Shown here piece after piece: positions 44,132 to 51,244 of a DNA stretch of 64,000 nt; the stretch's first letter is position 1; every line of letters starts with the position of its first letter. A model generated the notes under the pieces. The model was given only the letters and a program-made list of their open reading frames with translations. It was not told the origin of the DNA and searched no databases. Source of the stretch: Nocardia tengchongensis (GTDB taxonomy: Bacteria > Actinomycetota > Actinomycetes > Mycobacteriales > Mycobacteriaceae); assembly GCF_018362975.1 (NCBI RefSeq), contig NZ_CP074371.1, positions 4,960,001 to 5,024,000 on the forward strand, read 5' to 3'. Position numbers and translations under genes: made by a program.

Positions 44132-45624
44132 GACGCGTCCAGAGTCGCGTTGATCGCCTCACGGGTCGGCATGGAGTCGGGGATGCTCTTCTCTTTCGCG
44201 GCGCGCGCGGGAATCGCGGCCGCGGCCCATTCGAGGTTGGCACGCCCGATCCGCCTGCGTTGGTCGGGGTCGACAGCGCGCGGCTGGGTCATCAGCCGGG
44301 CGATGAACGCCGAAGCGAACGCCGATGACGTTCCGGGCGCATCAGGCCGGTCGGTTTGGATGGTCGCCCATACCGGCTCGACCCCCGGATTCTCGTCCGA
44401 GTACATGGCACAGCTGAGGCCGTGCAGGACCACGACCGACCCGACCCCGTGTTTCACCAATTGCGCGGCGATGTCGGCAGTCTCGGTGTCGGGTCGCAGC
44501 GCGGCGAGCTCGCCGACCGAGGCGATCAGGTAGTCGACGGTCCTGAGATAGTCGGGCAAGCGGGCCGGGAATCGTTTCGGTGGCGGGGTGGCGCTGACGA
44601 ACAGCCACGGCCGAATCTCTCGGTCGGCGATCGCGTCGGCGACCGCGGTGAGCACCTCGACGTTCTGCTCGAAGGTCAACAGCACCGCATCGGCATGAAC
44701 GAGAGCACGGGTAATCGGGATATCGGCGATGTCCCTGGCATCGAACCGGATCCGGTCGTCCTTGCCCGCCACCGAGTAGTTCCCACCGTCCTTGGCGACG
44801 GTCACCGCCGCGGTCGGTGTCGCGCCGCGTCGCGCACGAACCAGGCTGGTGTCGACGCCACGTGCCTGTAGGTACTCGACGATCAGCCCGGCCTTGTCGT
44901 CGTCGCCGACCGCGGCGAACAGCCGCGCGTCGACCCCCAGCCTGGCCAGCGCGACCGCCCGGTTCAGCCCCTTGCCTCCAGGGTGCTCGGAGAACTCCCC
45001 GTAGAGCGAGTCCCCAGCCTGGGGCAGCACATCGACGGTGCAGATTCGATCCCAGGCGGCGTCGCCGATCACCACGGCACTGGGCCGGGTCGTCGCACGC
45101 GGAATACGGTCGGCGGCAACGACGGACTCGAGGGTGAGTCCTCGCGCCAACGCGGTGAAGGCTTCCTCTTCGCGCCGTCCGCGCAGGGCGCGATTGTTGC
45201 GTGGCACCTGGGCGACGGGCACGCCCAGCTGCTCGTGCAACACCACCCAGTGCAGGGCGAGGCTGTCCCGGCGCTGACCCAGCTCGGGCCCGTAGAGCTC
45301 GTCGGCGATCGGTGCGGGCAGCTGATCGGCCAGCATGGACAGGTTCAGCTCGGCGTCGACGATCAGGCGGTCGGCTGGTTCCAGACCGCTCGCGATGTAG
45401 CGCAACGCCTCGGGCAGTGCGGCTTTCGGATCGCAGCCGGTGAGGTGGGCGACGCGGCGGACGATCACCAGGCCGAGCAGGGCTCCCAGGTCCACCGAGC
45501 GGTCGCGGTCGCCGCCCATGGCCCAGCGCTTGCGCAATTGCAGCAGGGTGTCACGCACGGCGCGCACGTCGTTGTCCTGCGCGGCCGTGTCGGCTCCACT
45601 GCTTCCCAGGTTCGGCTGCATCAT
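44128..45624 (-). CDS. PfkB/ribokinase-like protein with extra N-terminal region, GAGD motif lost (copy 2)
   Basis: 498 residues from the ATG at 45624, with GGGG six bases upstream; TTG 45636 and GTG 45627 are alternatives. Paralogue of the 40766-42289 product over its whole length. N-terminal region with DPKAALPEALRYIASGL and DRLIVDAELNLSML, then VVIGDAAWDRICTVDVLPQAG and HPGGKGLNRAVALARLGVDA. The anion-hole/catalytic motif is APGTSSAFASAFIARL, again Ser instead of Asp (coding bases 44323-44334). Parallel loss in both copies suggests selection for a non-kinase role or an altered active site. Substrate unknown; a GCH II product or nucleoside is an attractive guess. Convergent with RibA-like 2. 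Confidence 0.8.
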   Translation of the reverse strand: MMQPNLGSSGADTAAQDNDVRAVRDTLLQLRKRWAMGGDRDRSVDLGALLGLVIVRRVAHLTGCDPKAALPEALRYIASGLEPADRLIVDAELNLSMLADQLPAPIADELYGPELGQRRDSLALHWVVLHEQLGVPVAQVPRNNRALRGRREEEAFTALARGLTLESVVAADRIPRATTRPSAVVIGDAAWDRICTVDVLPQAGDSLYGEFSEHPGGKGLNRAVALARLGVDARLFAAVGDDDKAGLIVEYLQARGVDTSLVRARRGATPTAAVTVAKDGGNYSVAGKDDRIRFDARDIADIPITRALVHADAVLLTFEQNVEVLTAVADAIADREIRPWLFVSATPPPKRFPARLPDYLRTVDYLIASVGELAALRPDTETADIAAQLVKHGVGSVVVLHGLSCAMYSDENPGVEPVWATIQTDRPDAPGTSSAFASAFIARLMTQPRAVDPDQRRRIGRANLEWAAAAIPARAAKEKSIPDSMPTREAINATLDAS

Positions 45625-45712
45625 CACTCGCCCCAACCATAAGACCGTCCACGTTTGAACGTCGGCGGAAACGGCAATCTAATTGTGACAGCGTCAAACT
45701 GCGTTTCGGAAG

Positions 45713-45738
45713 TGCCAAATGCCATCCTGGAATTGGCA
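45713..45738. promoter_or_regulatory. Inverted repeat, candidate operator
   Basis: TGCCAA (45713-45718) and TTGGCA (45733-45738) face each other across 14 bases in an A+T-richer stretch between two divergent units. Arms are short, so this is a candidate only. Confidence 0.3.
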
Positions 45739-45936
45739 AATGAGCGCCGCCCGACCAGATCTCCCGGGAGGTTCCGATGACCGGAGTAGTCACGATCCGG
45801 CGGATCCGGCGGCGCGCACGTCACGCGTGCGGTGCGTCCGACACCGACCTCCGGGTGAACGACCAAGTGCGATAGGCGGATTCGCCCGCCCACGTCGCCT
45901 CGGCCAAACCCGCGTCACACTCGATCCGGCGGTGAC

Positions 45937-45958
45937 GCCTCCTCGTCTCATCGGAGGC
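45937..45958 (+). promoter_or_regulatory. Hairpin that would mask the ribosome binding site of the first small paralogue
   Basis: GCCTCC (45937-45942) is complementary to GGAGGC (45953-45958), which contains the Shine-Dalgarno GGAGG of the ATG at 45963; loop of 10 bases. Folding would hide the ribosome binding site, giving a possible on/off control of translation. Confidence 0.35.
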
Positions 45959-45962
45959 CAAC

Positions 45963-46253
45963 ATGATTTACCCGAGTGCCAGCTCGATCACCAGCAGCGT
46001 CACCGGCGAGTGCGCCGAACGGCTGCCTCGCCGCCCGGAACCCGCGTGGCGGCTCAGTTGGCGCAGGGCGCCGCTGCTGACACGCGAACAGGCGCTGCTG
46101 GCAATGGAACTCACCGAGATCCTGCGCACCGCACCGATTCCCGCCGATCCGGCGTGGCAGCGGGCTCGGGACATCGGCGGGGAACTGGGCATCGATCTCG
46201 ATGACGCCAGTGACACCTTGCGGGCGCGACGGCGTGAGCGCGGGGAGTTATGA
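45963..46253 (+). CDS. Small protein of unknown function, tandem paralogue 1 of 3
   Basis: 96 residues, GGAGG six bases before the ATG. I do not recognise the family. The core WRLSWRRAPLLTREQALLAM...ELTEIL recurs in the two genes that follow, with the pattern W-R-x-S-W, then L-T-x-x-Q-A-x-x-x-M-x-L-x-E, then a helix ending in an Arg-rich tail (LRARRRERGEL). Predicted all-helical and cytoplasmic, no Cys motif, no signal. The stop overlaps the next ATG (TTATGA), so the first two are translationally coupled. Confidence 0.6.
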   Translation: MIYPSASSITSSVTGECAERLPRRPEPAWRLSWRRAPLLTREQALLAMELTEILRTAPIPADPAWQRARDIGGELGIDLDDASDTLRARRRERGEL

Positions 46254-46537
46254 CCATCTACGCGACCGATGACTGGTCGATGACCAGTGACCTGACCGAT
46301 GAGAACGCGGTGCGGGTGGCGGATCGGTGGATGCTGGCGTGGCGGTGTAGTTGGCTGCCGGATCGGCTGCTGACCCGGGCGCAAGCGCTGGCGGCTATGG
46401 TGCTGGCGGAGATCGTCGCGGCCGATCCCTATCCGCGACACGAAGCCGCGCAGGGGCGCATGATCAGCGCGGCGGGCGAGGTGGGGATCCCGGTGGAGCA
46501 GGCGGTGTTCCTGCTGATGCGGCGGCGCTCGGCATGA
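46250..46537 (+). CDS. Small protein of unknown function, tandem paralogue 2 of 3
   Basis: 95 residues from an ATG that overlaps the stop of paralogue 1. Core: WMLAWRCSWLPDRLLTRAQA, then LAAMVLAEIVAADPYPRHEA and GEVGIPVEQAVFLLMRRRSA. It shares with its neighbours the Trp/Ser/Trp start, the L-T-x-x-Q-A helix and the hydrophobic helix followed by Arg. The N-terminal 25 residues (including DDWSMTSDLTDENAVRVADR) resemble those of paralogue 3 (TTRAMTSDISPEYALREYRR), so copies 2 and 3 are the closer pair. Confidence 0.6.
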   Translation: MTIYATDDWSMTSDLTDENAVRVADRWMLAWRCSWLPDRLLTRAQALAAMVLAEIVAADPYPRHEAAQGRMISAAGEVGIPVEQAVFLLMRRRSA

Positions 46538-46677
46538 GAGCGGCCGGAAGCCGCGGTGCGAAATGAGCACTCGATGAGGGGATGGCAGGTCCCGGTGCGG
46601 CGATCAGCGGCGGCGGGCGAAACACGGTGGGCGGGCGGCGATCCCGCGGCGCGCACCGACGGCCTAGGGAGGTCCTT

Positions 46678-47085
46678 GTGACGATCGACATCACGACGCG
46701 GGCGATGACCAGCGACATCAGCCCCGAATACGCGCTGCGGGAGTACCGGCGCGGGCAGGCGGTGTGGCGGCTGAGCTGGCTGCCCGCCTATTACCTCACG
46801 CACGAGCAGGCCCAAGCCGGAATGGAATTGGACGAGGTGCTCTCCGACCCTGCCGTCGTCTACGACGAGGCGGCGCAGTTGTGGGCCGCGGACCTCGCGA
46901 CCCGGCTGGGTATCGGGGTCGAACGCGCGGTGATCCTGCTGGCGCAACGACTGGCCGAACGCCTGCACCGGGAGGAGTGGTCAGAGCAGGGAAGCGATGC
47001 ACCGACGGCGGCACTGTTGGGCTGGGGTGCCGCCGTCGGTCACGGCGCGGGGTCGGGCGCGCGGTCACAACACCTGTGGCGTTGA
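46678..47085 (+). CDS. Small protein of unknown function, tandem paralogue 3 of 3
   Basis: 135 residues from a GTG at 46678, set by AGGGAGG at 46666-46672. Core: QAVWRLSWLPAYYLTHEQAQ, AGMELDEVLSD, and TRLGIGVERAVILLAQRLAE. It has an additional C-terminal tail of about 40 residues, Gly/Ala-rich and unlike the other copies. It is separated from paralogue 2 by 140 bases and could have its own promoter. Function unknown. It converges on pyrD with 27 bases between the stops. Confidence 0.6.
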   Translation: MTIDITTRAMTSDISPEYALREYRRGQAVWRLSWLPAYYLTHEQAQAGMELDEVLSDPAVVYDEAAQLWAADLATRLGIGVERAVILLAQRLAERLHREEWSEQGSDAPTAALLGWGAAVGHGAGSGARSQHLWR

Positions 47086-47112
47086 CCGGACGGTGTTGCG
47101 CGCGAACCGGGG

Positions 47113-48198
47113 TCAGGCGCGGTGTTCGGCGCCGACGGCTTCGGAGAGGCTCGAGTAGCCGTGTTCGCGGAGCTTGGCGGCCAGGCCCTGGTGGATGTGC
47201 TTGGCCCACAGGGGGCCGCCGTAGATGAAGCCGGTGTAGCCCTGCAGCAGGGAGGCGCCGGCCAGGATGCGGGTCCAGGCCTGGTCGGCGGTTTCGATGC
47301 CGCCGACGGAGATCAGGGCCAGTTTGTCGCCGACGCGGGCGTAGAGGCGGCGCAGGACCTCGAGGGAGCGATCGGCGACCGGGGCGCCCGAGAGGCCGCC
47401 CGCGCCAATGGGTTCCACCTCGGCGGCGGGGGTGGCCAGGCCGTCGCGGCGGATGGTGGTGTTGGTGGCGACGATGCCGGCCAGGCCCAGCTCGACGGCG
47501 AGGTCGGCGACGGCATCGATGTCCTCGTCGGACAGGTCGGGGGCGATCTTGACCAGCACCGGGACGGTGACGGTATCGAGGACCGCCTGCAGGATCGGGC
47601 GCAGCGAGGTGACCGCTTGCAGGTCACGCAGGCCGGGGGTGTTGGGGGAGCTGACGTTGACGACCATGAAATCGGCCAGCGGGCCCAGCAGTTTCGCCGA
47701 GATCGCGTAATCGGAGGCCGCGTCCTCGGGCTCGACGACCTTGGTCTTGCCGATGTTCGCCCCGATCGGCACCCCGCCGGGCAGGCGGTGCGCCAGGTGC
47801 TCGGCGGCCGCGGCGGCACCGAAGTTGTTGAACCCCATACGGTTGATGAGCGCCCGGTCCGCGGGCAGGCGGAACAGCCGCGGCGCGGGATTGCCGGGCT
47901 GGGCCTGGGCGGTGACGGTGCCGATCTCGGCGTAACCGAAACCCAGCGGGCCCCACGCGTCGACGCCGTCGGCGTTCTTGTCGAAGCCGGCGGCCAGACC
48001 CAGCGGCGCGGGGAAATCCACGCCGAACACGCGGGTGCGCAGGATCGGATCGTCGGCCACCAGCAGCGCACCGGTGAGCTTGCGGCCCGGTGTGAACCGG
48101 GTCGCCAGCCGCATCGCGGCGAAAGCCAGATGGTGGATGCGTTCCGGCTGGAGCAGGAACATCGTCTTCAGCAGCAGGGCGTACAGGCGCTCATACAT
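47113..48198 (-). CDS. pyrD: Dihydroorotate dehydrogenase (quinone), class 2
   Basis: 361 residues. N-terminal amphipathic helices ([20 protein letters not shown]) that dip into the membrane to reach quinone mark the class 2 enzyme. The FMN barrel shows [32 protein letters not shown] with the catalytic Ser, and VATNTTI and [13 protein letters not shown] at the phosphate site. It oxidises dihydroorotate to orotate in pyrimidine synthesis at the inner face of the membrane. As in mycobacteria it sits beside an LppL-like lipoprotein and DUF5703 gene; the three are closely spaced and probably cotranscribed leftward. Confidence 0.96.
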   Translation of the reverse strand: MYERLYALLLKTMFLLQPERIHHLAFAAMRLATRFTPGRKLTGALLVADDPILRTRVFGVDFPAPLGLAAGFDKNADGVDAWGPLGFGYAEIGTVTAQAQPGNPAPRLFRLPADRALINRMGFNNFGAAAAAEHLAHRLPGGVPIGANIGKTKVVEPEDAASDYAISAKLLGPLADFMVVNVSSPNTPGLRDLQAVTSLRPILQAVLDTVTVPVLVKIAPDLSDEDIDAVADLAVELGLAGIVATNTTIRRDGLATPAAEVEPIGAGGLSGAPVADRSLEVLRRLYARVGDKLALISVGGIETADQAWTRILAGASLLQGYTGFIYGGPLWAKHIHQGLAAKLREHGYSSLSEAVGAEHRA

Positions 48199-48204
48199 GG
48201 GGGG

Positions 48205-48471
48205 TTACATCACCGCCTCGGGTGTCGGGGATAGCAGGGGAGTGGTCTTGCGGCGGCGCAGTAACACGCGGCGGCTGCCGTCGGTGTAGGCGCGCACTCG
48301 CGACAGTTCCCAGCCACCGAATTCGGCGTGAATGGACAGTCGCATGGTGGCGGTGACCCTGGTGATGCCGGGCGGCAGCCGCAGGGGCACGTACTCCCAT
48401 TCGTCGCTGGATTCCTCCCAGCCTTCCGGTAATGTGCGCGATTGGTGCGCCGATCGTGAGGCCCGAGCCAT
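48205..48471 (-). CDS. DUF5703 family protein
   Basis: 88 residues from the ATG at 48471 (GAGGG upstream), overlapping the stop of the lipoprotein gene; a GTG at 48474 is the alternative. Recognisable by LPEGWEESSDEWEYVPLRLP, RLSIHAEFGGWELSRVRAYT and RRVLLRRRKT, a short beta-rich protein conserved in mycolata beside pyrD or lppL. Function unknown. The pyrD start lies only six bases further on. Confidence 0.8.
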   Translation of the reverse strand: MARASRSAHQSRTLPEGWEESSDEWEYVPLRLPPGITRVTATMRLSIHAEFGGWELSRVRAYTDGSRRVLLRRRKTTPLLSPTPEAVM

Positions 48472-49475
48472 CACTGCCCTCTCTTCCGCTGGTCCGCGCC
48501 GATCCGCTGCAGACCGTCACCGGTCGCGGATCCCACGAACAGGTCACCGGTGCGGGCATCGACGGTCGCCGAGTTGGGCTGGCGCACCGTCGGGTAGCGC
48601 CCCACCTCTACCGGTATACCCGTCGACAGCTCGTAACCGACGACTTCGTTACTGCCAGTCAGCGTCACCCACACGGTCTCGGACCGCTGATCGTAGGCGA
48701 GTGCGTAGGGCGAAGAGCCTACCGGGAAACGCTGGTGCAGGACCAACGGATCGGCGGTGTAGACCAGCAGTTCGGCGCCGTCGGTGTCGGTGACCAGGCG
48801 CCGGCCGAAGTGGTCGCCGATCATCATGGCCGCCCCGTCACCGGCGCGCAGGGCCAGGCCGAGCTTGGCGGTGCCGTCGAGTTGCACGATCGCGGACTGG
48901 CGGCGGTCGAGCACCACGACCGAGCCGTCGCGGGCATCGATGGCGTCGGCGGCCGACAGGCCCGTAATGGTGTGGCGCACAGCACCGTCCGCGTCCAGCA
49001 GCAGCACCCGGCCGTCGGCCAGGCCCGCCACCAGCGAGCCATCGGCGTTCACCGCCACCGAATGCAGGTCACCCTCGACGGACACGGTGGTGAGCGCACC
49101 ACTGGCGACATCGACGCGAACGATCTTGCCGGGCACCGCGATCAGCACCTCACCGGGCTTGCCCGCGACCAGGGCGGCCGCCTTGCCGGGCAGCGCGACC
49201 GAGCGGGTGACGCCCTTGTCGATGAGATGCAGAGTGGTGCCGGAGTCCACGACCGCGGCCAGGACGCCGGTGGTCGGTTCGTCGAGCAGCAGCGAGATCG
49301 GCGCGCTGGCGCTCACCTCACCGGCGGGAGTGCCCGCGGCGGTGGGAGCGACGGCCGGGGCGGCCGGTTCCCGGGTGGCGTTGCTCGAGTTGTCCGGCTG
49401 GCCCGAACACGCGGTCAGCAAGGTCACCGCTGTCACCCCCACGAGGGCCGACCGGATCCAACCGCGACGGCGCAT
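48471..49475 (-). CDS. LppL-like lipoprotein with beta-propeller repeats
   Basis: 334 residues. Lipoprotein signal LVGVTAVTLLTACSGQ (lipobox LTAC), then a Ser/Ala/Pro-rich linker and a series of four-stranded repeats of YncE/NHL type (TVSVEGDLHSVAVNADGSLV, AELLVYTADPLVLHQRFPVG, VGSSPYALAYDQRSETVWVT). It should be anchored outside the membrane. The position between pyrD and DUF5703 equals that of LppL in mycobacteria. Biochemical role unknown; propellers usually bind ligands or proteins. Confidence 0.85.
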   Translation of the reverse strand: MRRRGWIRSALVGVTAVTLLTACSGQPDNSSNATREPAAPAVAPTAAGTPAGEVSASAPISLLLDEPTTGVLAAVVDSGTTLHLIDKGVTRSVALPGKAAALVAGKPGEVLIAVPGKIVRVDVASGALTTVSVEGDLHSVAVNADGSLVAGLADGRVLLLDADGAVRHTITGLSAADAIDARDGSVVVLDRRQSAIVQLDGTAKLGLALRAGDGAAMMIGDHFGRRLVTDTDGAELLVYTADPLVLHQRFPVGSSPYALAYDQRSETVWVTLTGSNEVVGYELSTGIPVEVGRYPTVRQPNSATVDARTGDLFVGSATGDGLQRIGADQRKRGQ

Positions 49476-49669
49476 GCAGCGAACTCCTTAACTGACCGAA
49501 CTGACCGACGAAAGTATGCGTGCACTCCAATCTGACCATGGTCCCTTGCCCGGCGGTGTGACCGGGGGTCCGCGCGGCGGTGTGGCGCGATCGCCGATCG
49601 TTGCATCGCGTGCCGATATGCATGATGTGACATGGGGATTCGGGGGCGGTGTCGGGGCGAGCGGTTACC

Positions 49670-50062
49670 GTGGAGAGCAAAAGCGGTCTGTATCAGGGAG
49701 ATCTGTTGGTTGCCGACCAGACTTCGGGGTTCACCGTCGAGGACGTCACCGTCGGGCGCTACGCGCACGGCTTCGGTGTCACCGCCGACGGGCGTAGCTT
49801 CGCGTTCCGCACCCACCGTTCCACGCTCACGGTGGAGATCTACCGCCCCGGCGTCACCACCGCGGTGCCCGCGCCCGAGGATGTCGAGGCGGTCGCGGTG
49901 GCCCCGGTCACCGATATCGACCTCGATGACGAACGCAGCGTGGTGGCACTCGTGCGGGACCTGATCCCGCAGGCGACGGTCGTGCCCGCGGCTCAGCCGC
50001 GCGAGGCCACCACGGTGCGCGCGCTCCTGGGCCGGCTGGGCGCGGTCATCGACGGGCGGTGA
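49670..50062 (+). CDS. Conserved protein of unknown function
   Basis: 130 residues from a GTG at 49670, chosen for GGGGCGAG at 49654-49661; a GTG at 49649 is possible. The first 85 residues look like a beta-rich domain (GFTVEDVTVGRYAHGFGVTA, FAFRTHRSTLTVEIYRPGV). The last 35 residues may be helical (ATTVRALLGRLGAVIDGR). No signal peptide or catalytic motif. It is divergent from the LppL-like gene and convergent with the CBS gene, 18 bases apart. Confidence 0.6.
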   Translation: MESKSGLYQGDLLVADQTSGFTVEDVTVGRYAHGFGVTADGRSFAFRTHRSTLTVEIYRPGVTTAVPAPEDVEAVAVAPVTDIDLDDERSVVALVRDLIPQATVVPAAQPREATTVRALLGRLGAVIDGR

Positions 50063-50080
50063 TTGGTTAAGCCTTGCTGA

Positions 50081-50503
50081 TCAGGGCCTTCCGTAGATGG
50101 CCGTGACGAACTCGCTGAGCTCCTTCTGATCGAGGTGCTGGGCGAGGTCGGCCTCACTGATCATTCCGACCATCCGCTTCTTGGCGTCGATCACCGGCAT
50201 GCGTTTGATCCGGTAGCTCCCCATCGAGTCGAGCACCTCGCTGATGTCGGCGTTGGCGGCCACCCAGCGCGGGGTGGCCTCGCACAGTTCCAGCGCCCGC
50301 GTGGCGCCGGGGTCACGCCCCTGTGCGACGCATTTCACCGCGATGTCGCGGTCGGTGATGATGCCGACCATTCGCTCGTTCGGATCGGCGACGATCACCG
50401 ATCCCACATCGAGTTCGTCCATGATGCGTGCCGCGTCGGCGACGGTCTCGTCCTGCGATATCCACTGTGCGCCGGGTTTCATGATGTCTCGTGCCGTGGT
50501 CAC
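50081..50503 (-). CDS. CBS domain-pair protein
   Basis: 140 residues from a GTG at 50503 with AGGAGG eight bases upstream (50512-50517). Two CBS motifs: TARDIMKPGAQWISQDETVA ... DVGSVIVADPNERMVGIITD and ATPRWVAANADISEVLDSMG ... RMPVIDAKKRMVGMISEADL. Stand-alone CBS pairs sense adenosine nucleotides and regulate partners; mycobacterial relatives respond to hypoxia. No partner domain is fused. A candidate general stress protein. Confidence 0.9.
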   Translation of the reverse strand: MTTARDIMKPGAQWISQDETVADAARIMDELDVGSVIVADPNERMVGIITDRDIAVKCVAQGRDPGATRALELCEATPRWVAANADISEVLDSMGSYRIKRMPVIDAKKRMVGMISEADLAQHLDQKELSEFVTAIYGRP

Positions 50504-50707
50504 CAGAGCTACCTCCTCGTATCGAGCCGTGCTGGATCTGGGATGGAGCGCCCTTGATTCTCCTCGAAACAACACCGACCGGCCGGTGTTTTTTCAGAAC
50601 CGGGGAACATCCGCCCGCCGAGTGTCTGTGACACAGAGATCACCCTCGGCCCGGGCACATGCCAAACTAACGGCACACAACCGCAGTTCGAGCTCACGAG
50701 GATGTTG

Positions 50708-51244
50708 ATGCGACTTCGACGACCGGCCGCCATCTTGCTCTTGTCGACCGTGCTCGGCGCGTCGATCGCCGCCTGTGGCGGCTCCGACGACGAGTCGAAG
50801 GTGGCGCAGGCGCGGTCCTCGGCGTACGCGGCGCTGAGTTCGTCCTCGCAGGCCGCGGCCGCGCAGACCAGCGCCGCCCGGCCCGCGATCCCGACCGCGG
50901 CGCAGCTGGACGCGCAGATCAAGAGCGCGCTGGATCCGAATCTGCCCGACAGTGAACGCACCGCGCTGATCGAGGACGGCGAAGCGTTCAAGGACGCGAT
51001 CCCCGACATGTACAAGGCGTTGAAGGACAACCCGCGCGCGGTGTACGGGGTCAAGGACCCGGTGTTCGACAATCACGACGGGACGCTGACGGCGACCTTG
51101 AGCCTGGACAAGGACGGCACCGGCAGCAACGTGCGCACCACGGTGGTGCACTTCGTCGCCAAAGACGGGCACTGGAAGATCTCGCGCACCGACCTGTGCG
51201 GGATTCTGCGCTCGGCCGACTACAAGACCGCGGCCTGCGGCTGA
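50708..51244 (+). CDS. Lipoprotein, MTB12-like low molecular weight antigen family
   Basis: 178 residues from the ATG at 50708 (GAGG at 50698-50701); an ATG at 50702 lies just upstream. Lipoprotein signal ILLLSTVLGASIAACGGSDD (lipobox IAAC), then a helical Ala-rich stretch and an NTF2-like domain (DDESK...; LIEDGEAFKDAIPDMYKAL, VYGVKDPVFDNHDGTLTATL, DGHWKISRTDLCGILRSA). MTB12-type proteins are secreted or surface-bound and of unknown function. Its TGA overlaps the ATG of the MmpL gene, so the two are coupled; a periplasmic accessory of the transporter is a fair guess. Confidence 0.75.
   Translation: MRLRRPAAILLLSTVLGASIAACGGSDDESKVAQARSSAYAALSSSSQAAAAQTSAARPAIPTAAQLDAQIKSALDPNLPDSERTALIEDGEAFKDAIPDMYKALKDNPRAVYGVKDPVFDNHDGTLTATLSLDKDGTGSNVRTTVVHFVAKDGHWKISRTDLCGILRSADYKTAACG

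Larger units (their letters stand above)
45625..45962. other. Divergent intergenic region
   Basis: 338 bases between PfkB-like copy 2 and the tandem small-protein genes. It holds the inverted repeat at 45713-45738 and the hairpin at 45937-45958; frames crossing it are not protein-like. Confidence 0.55.
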
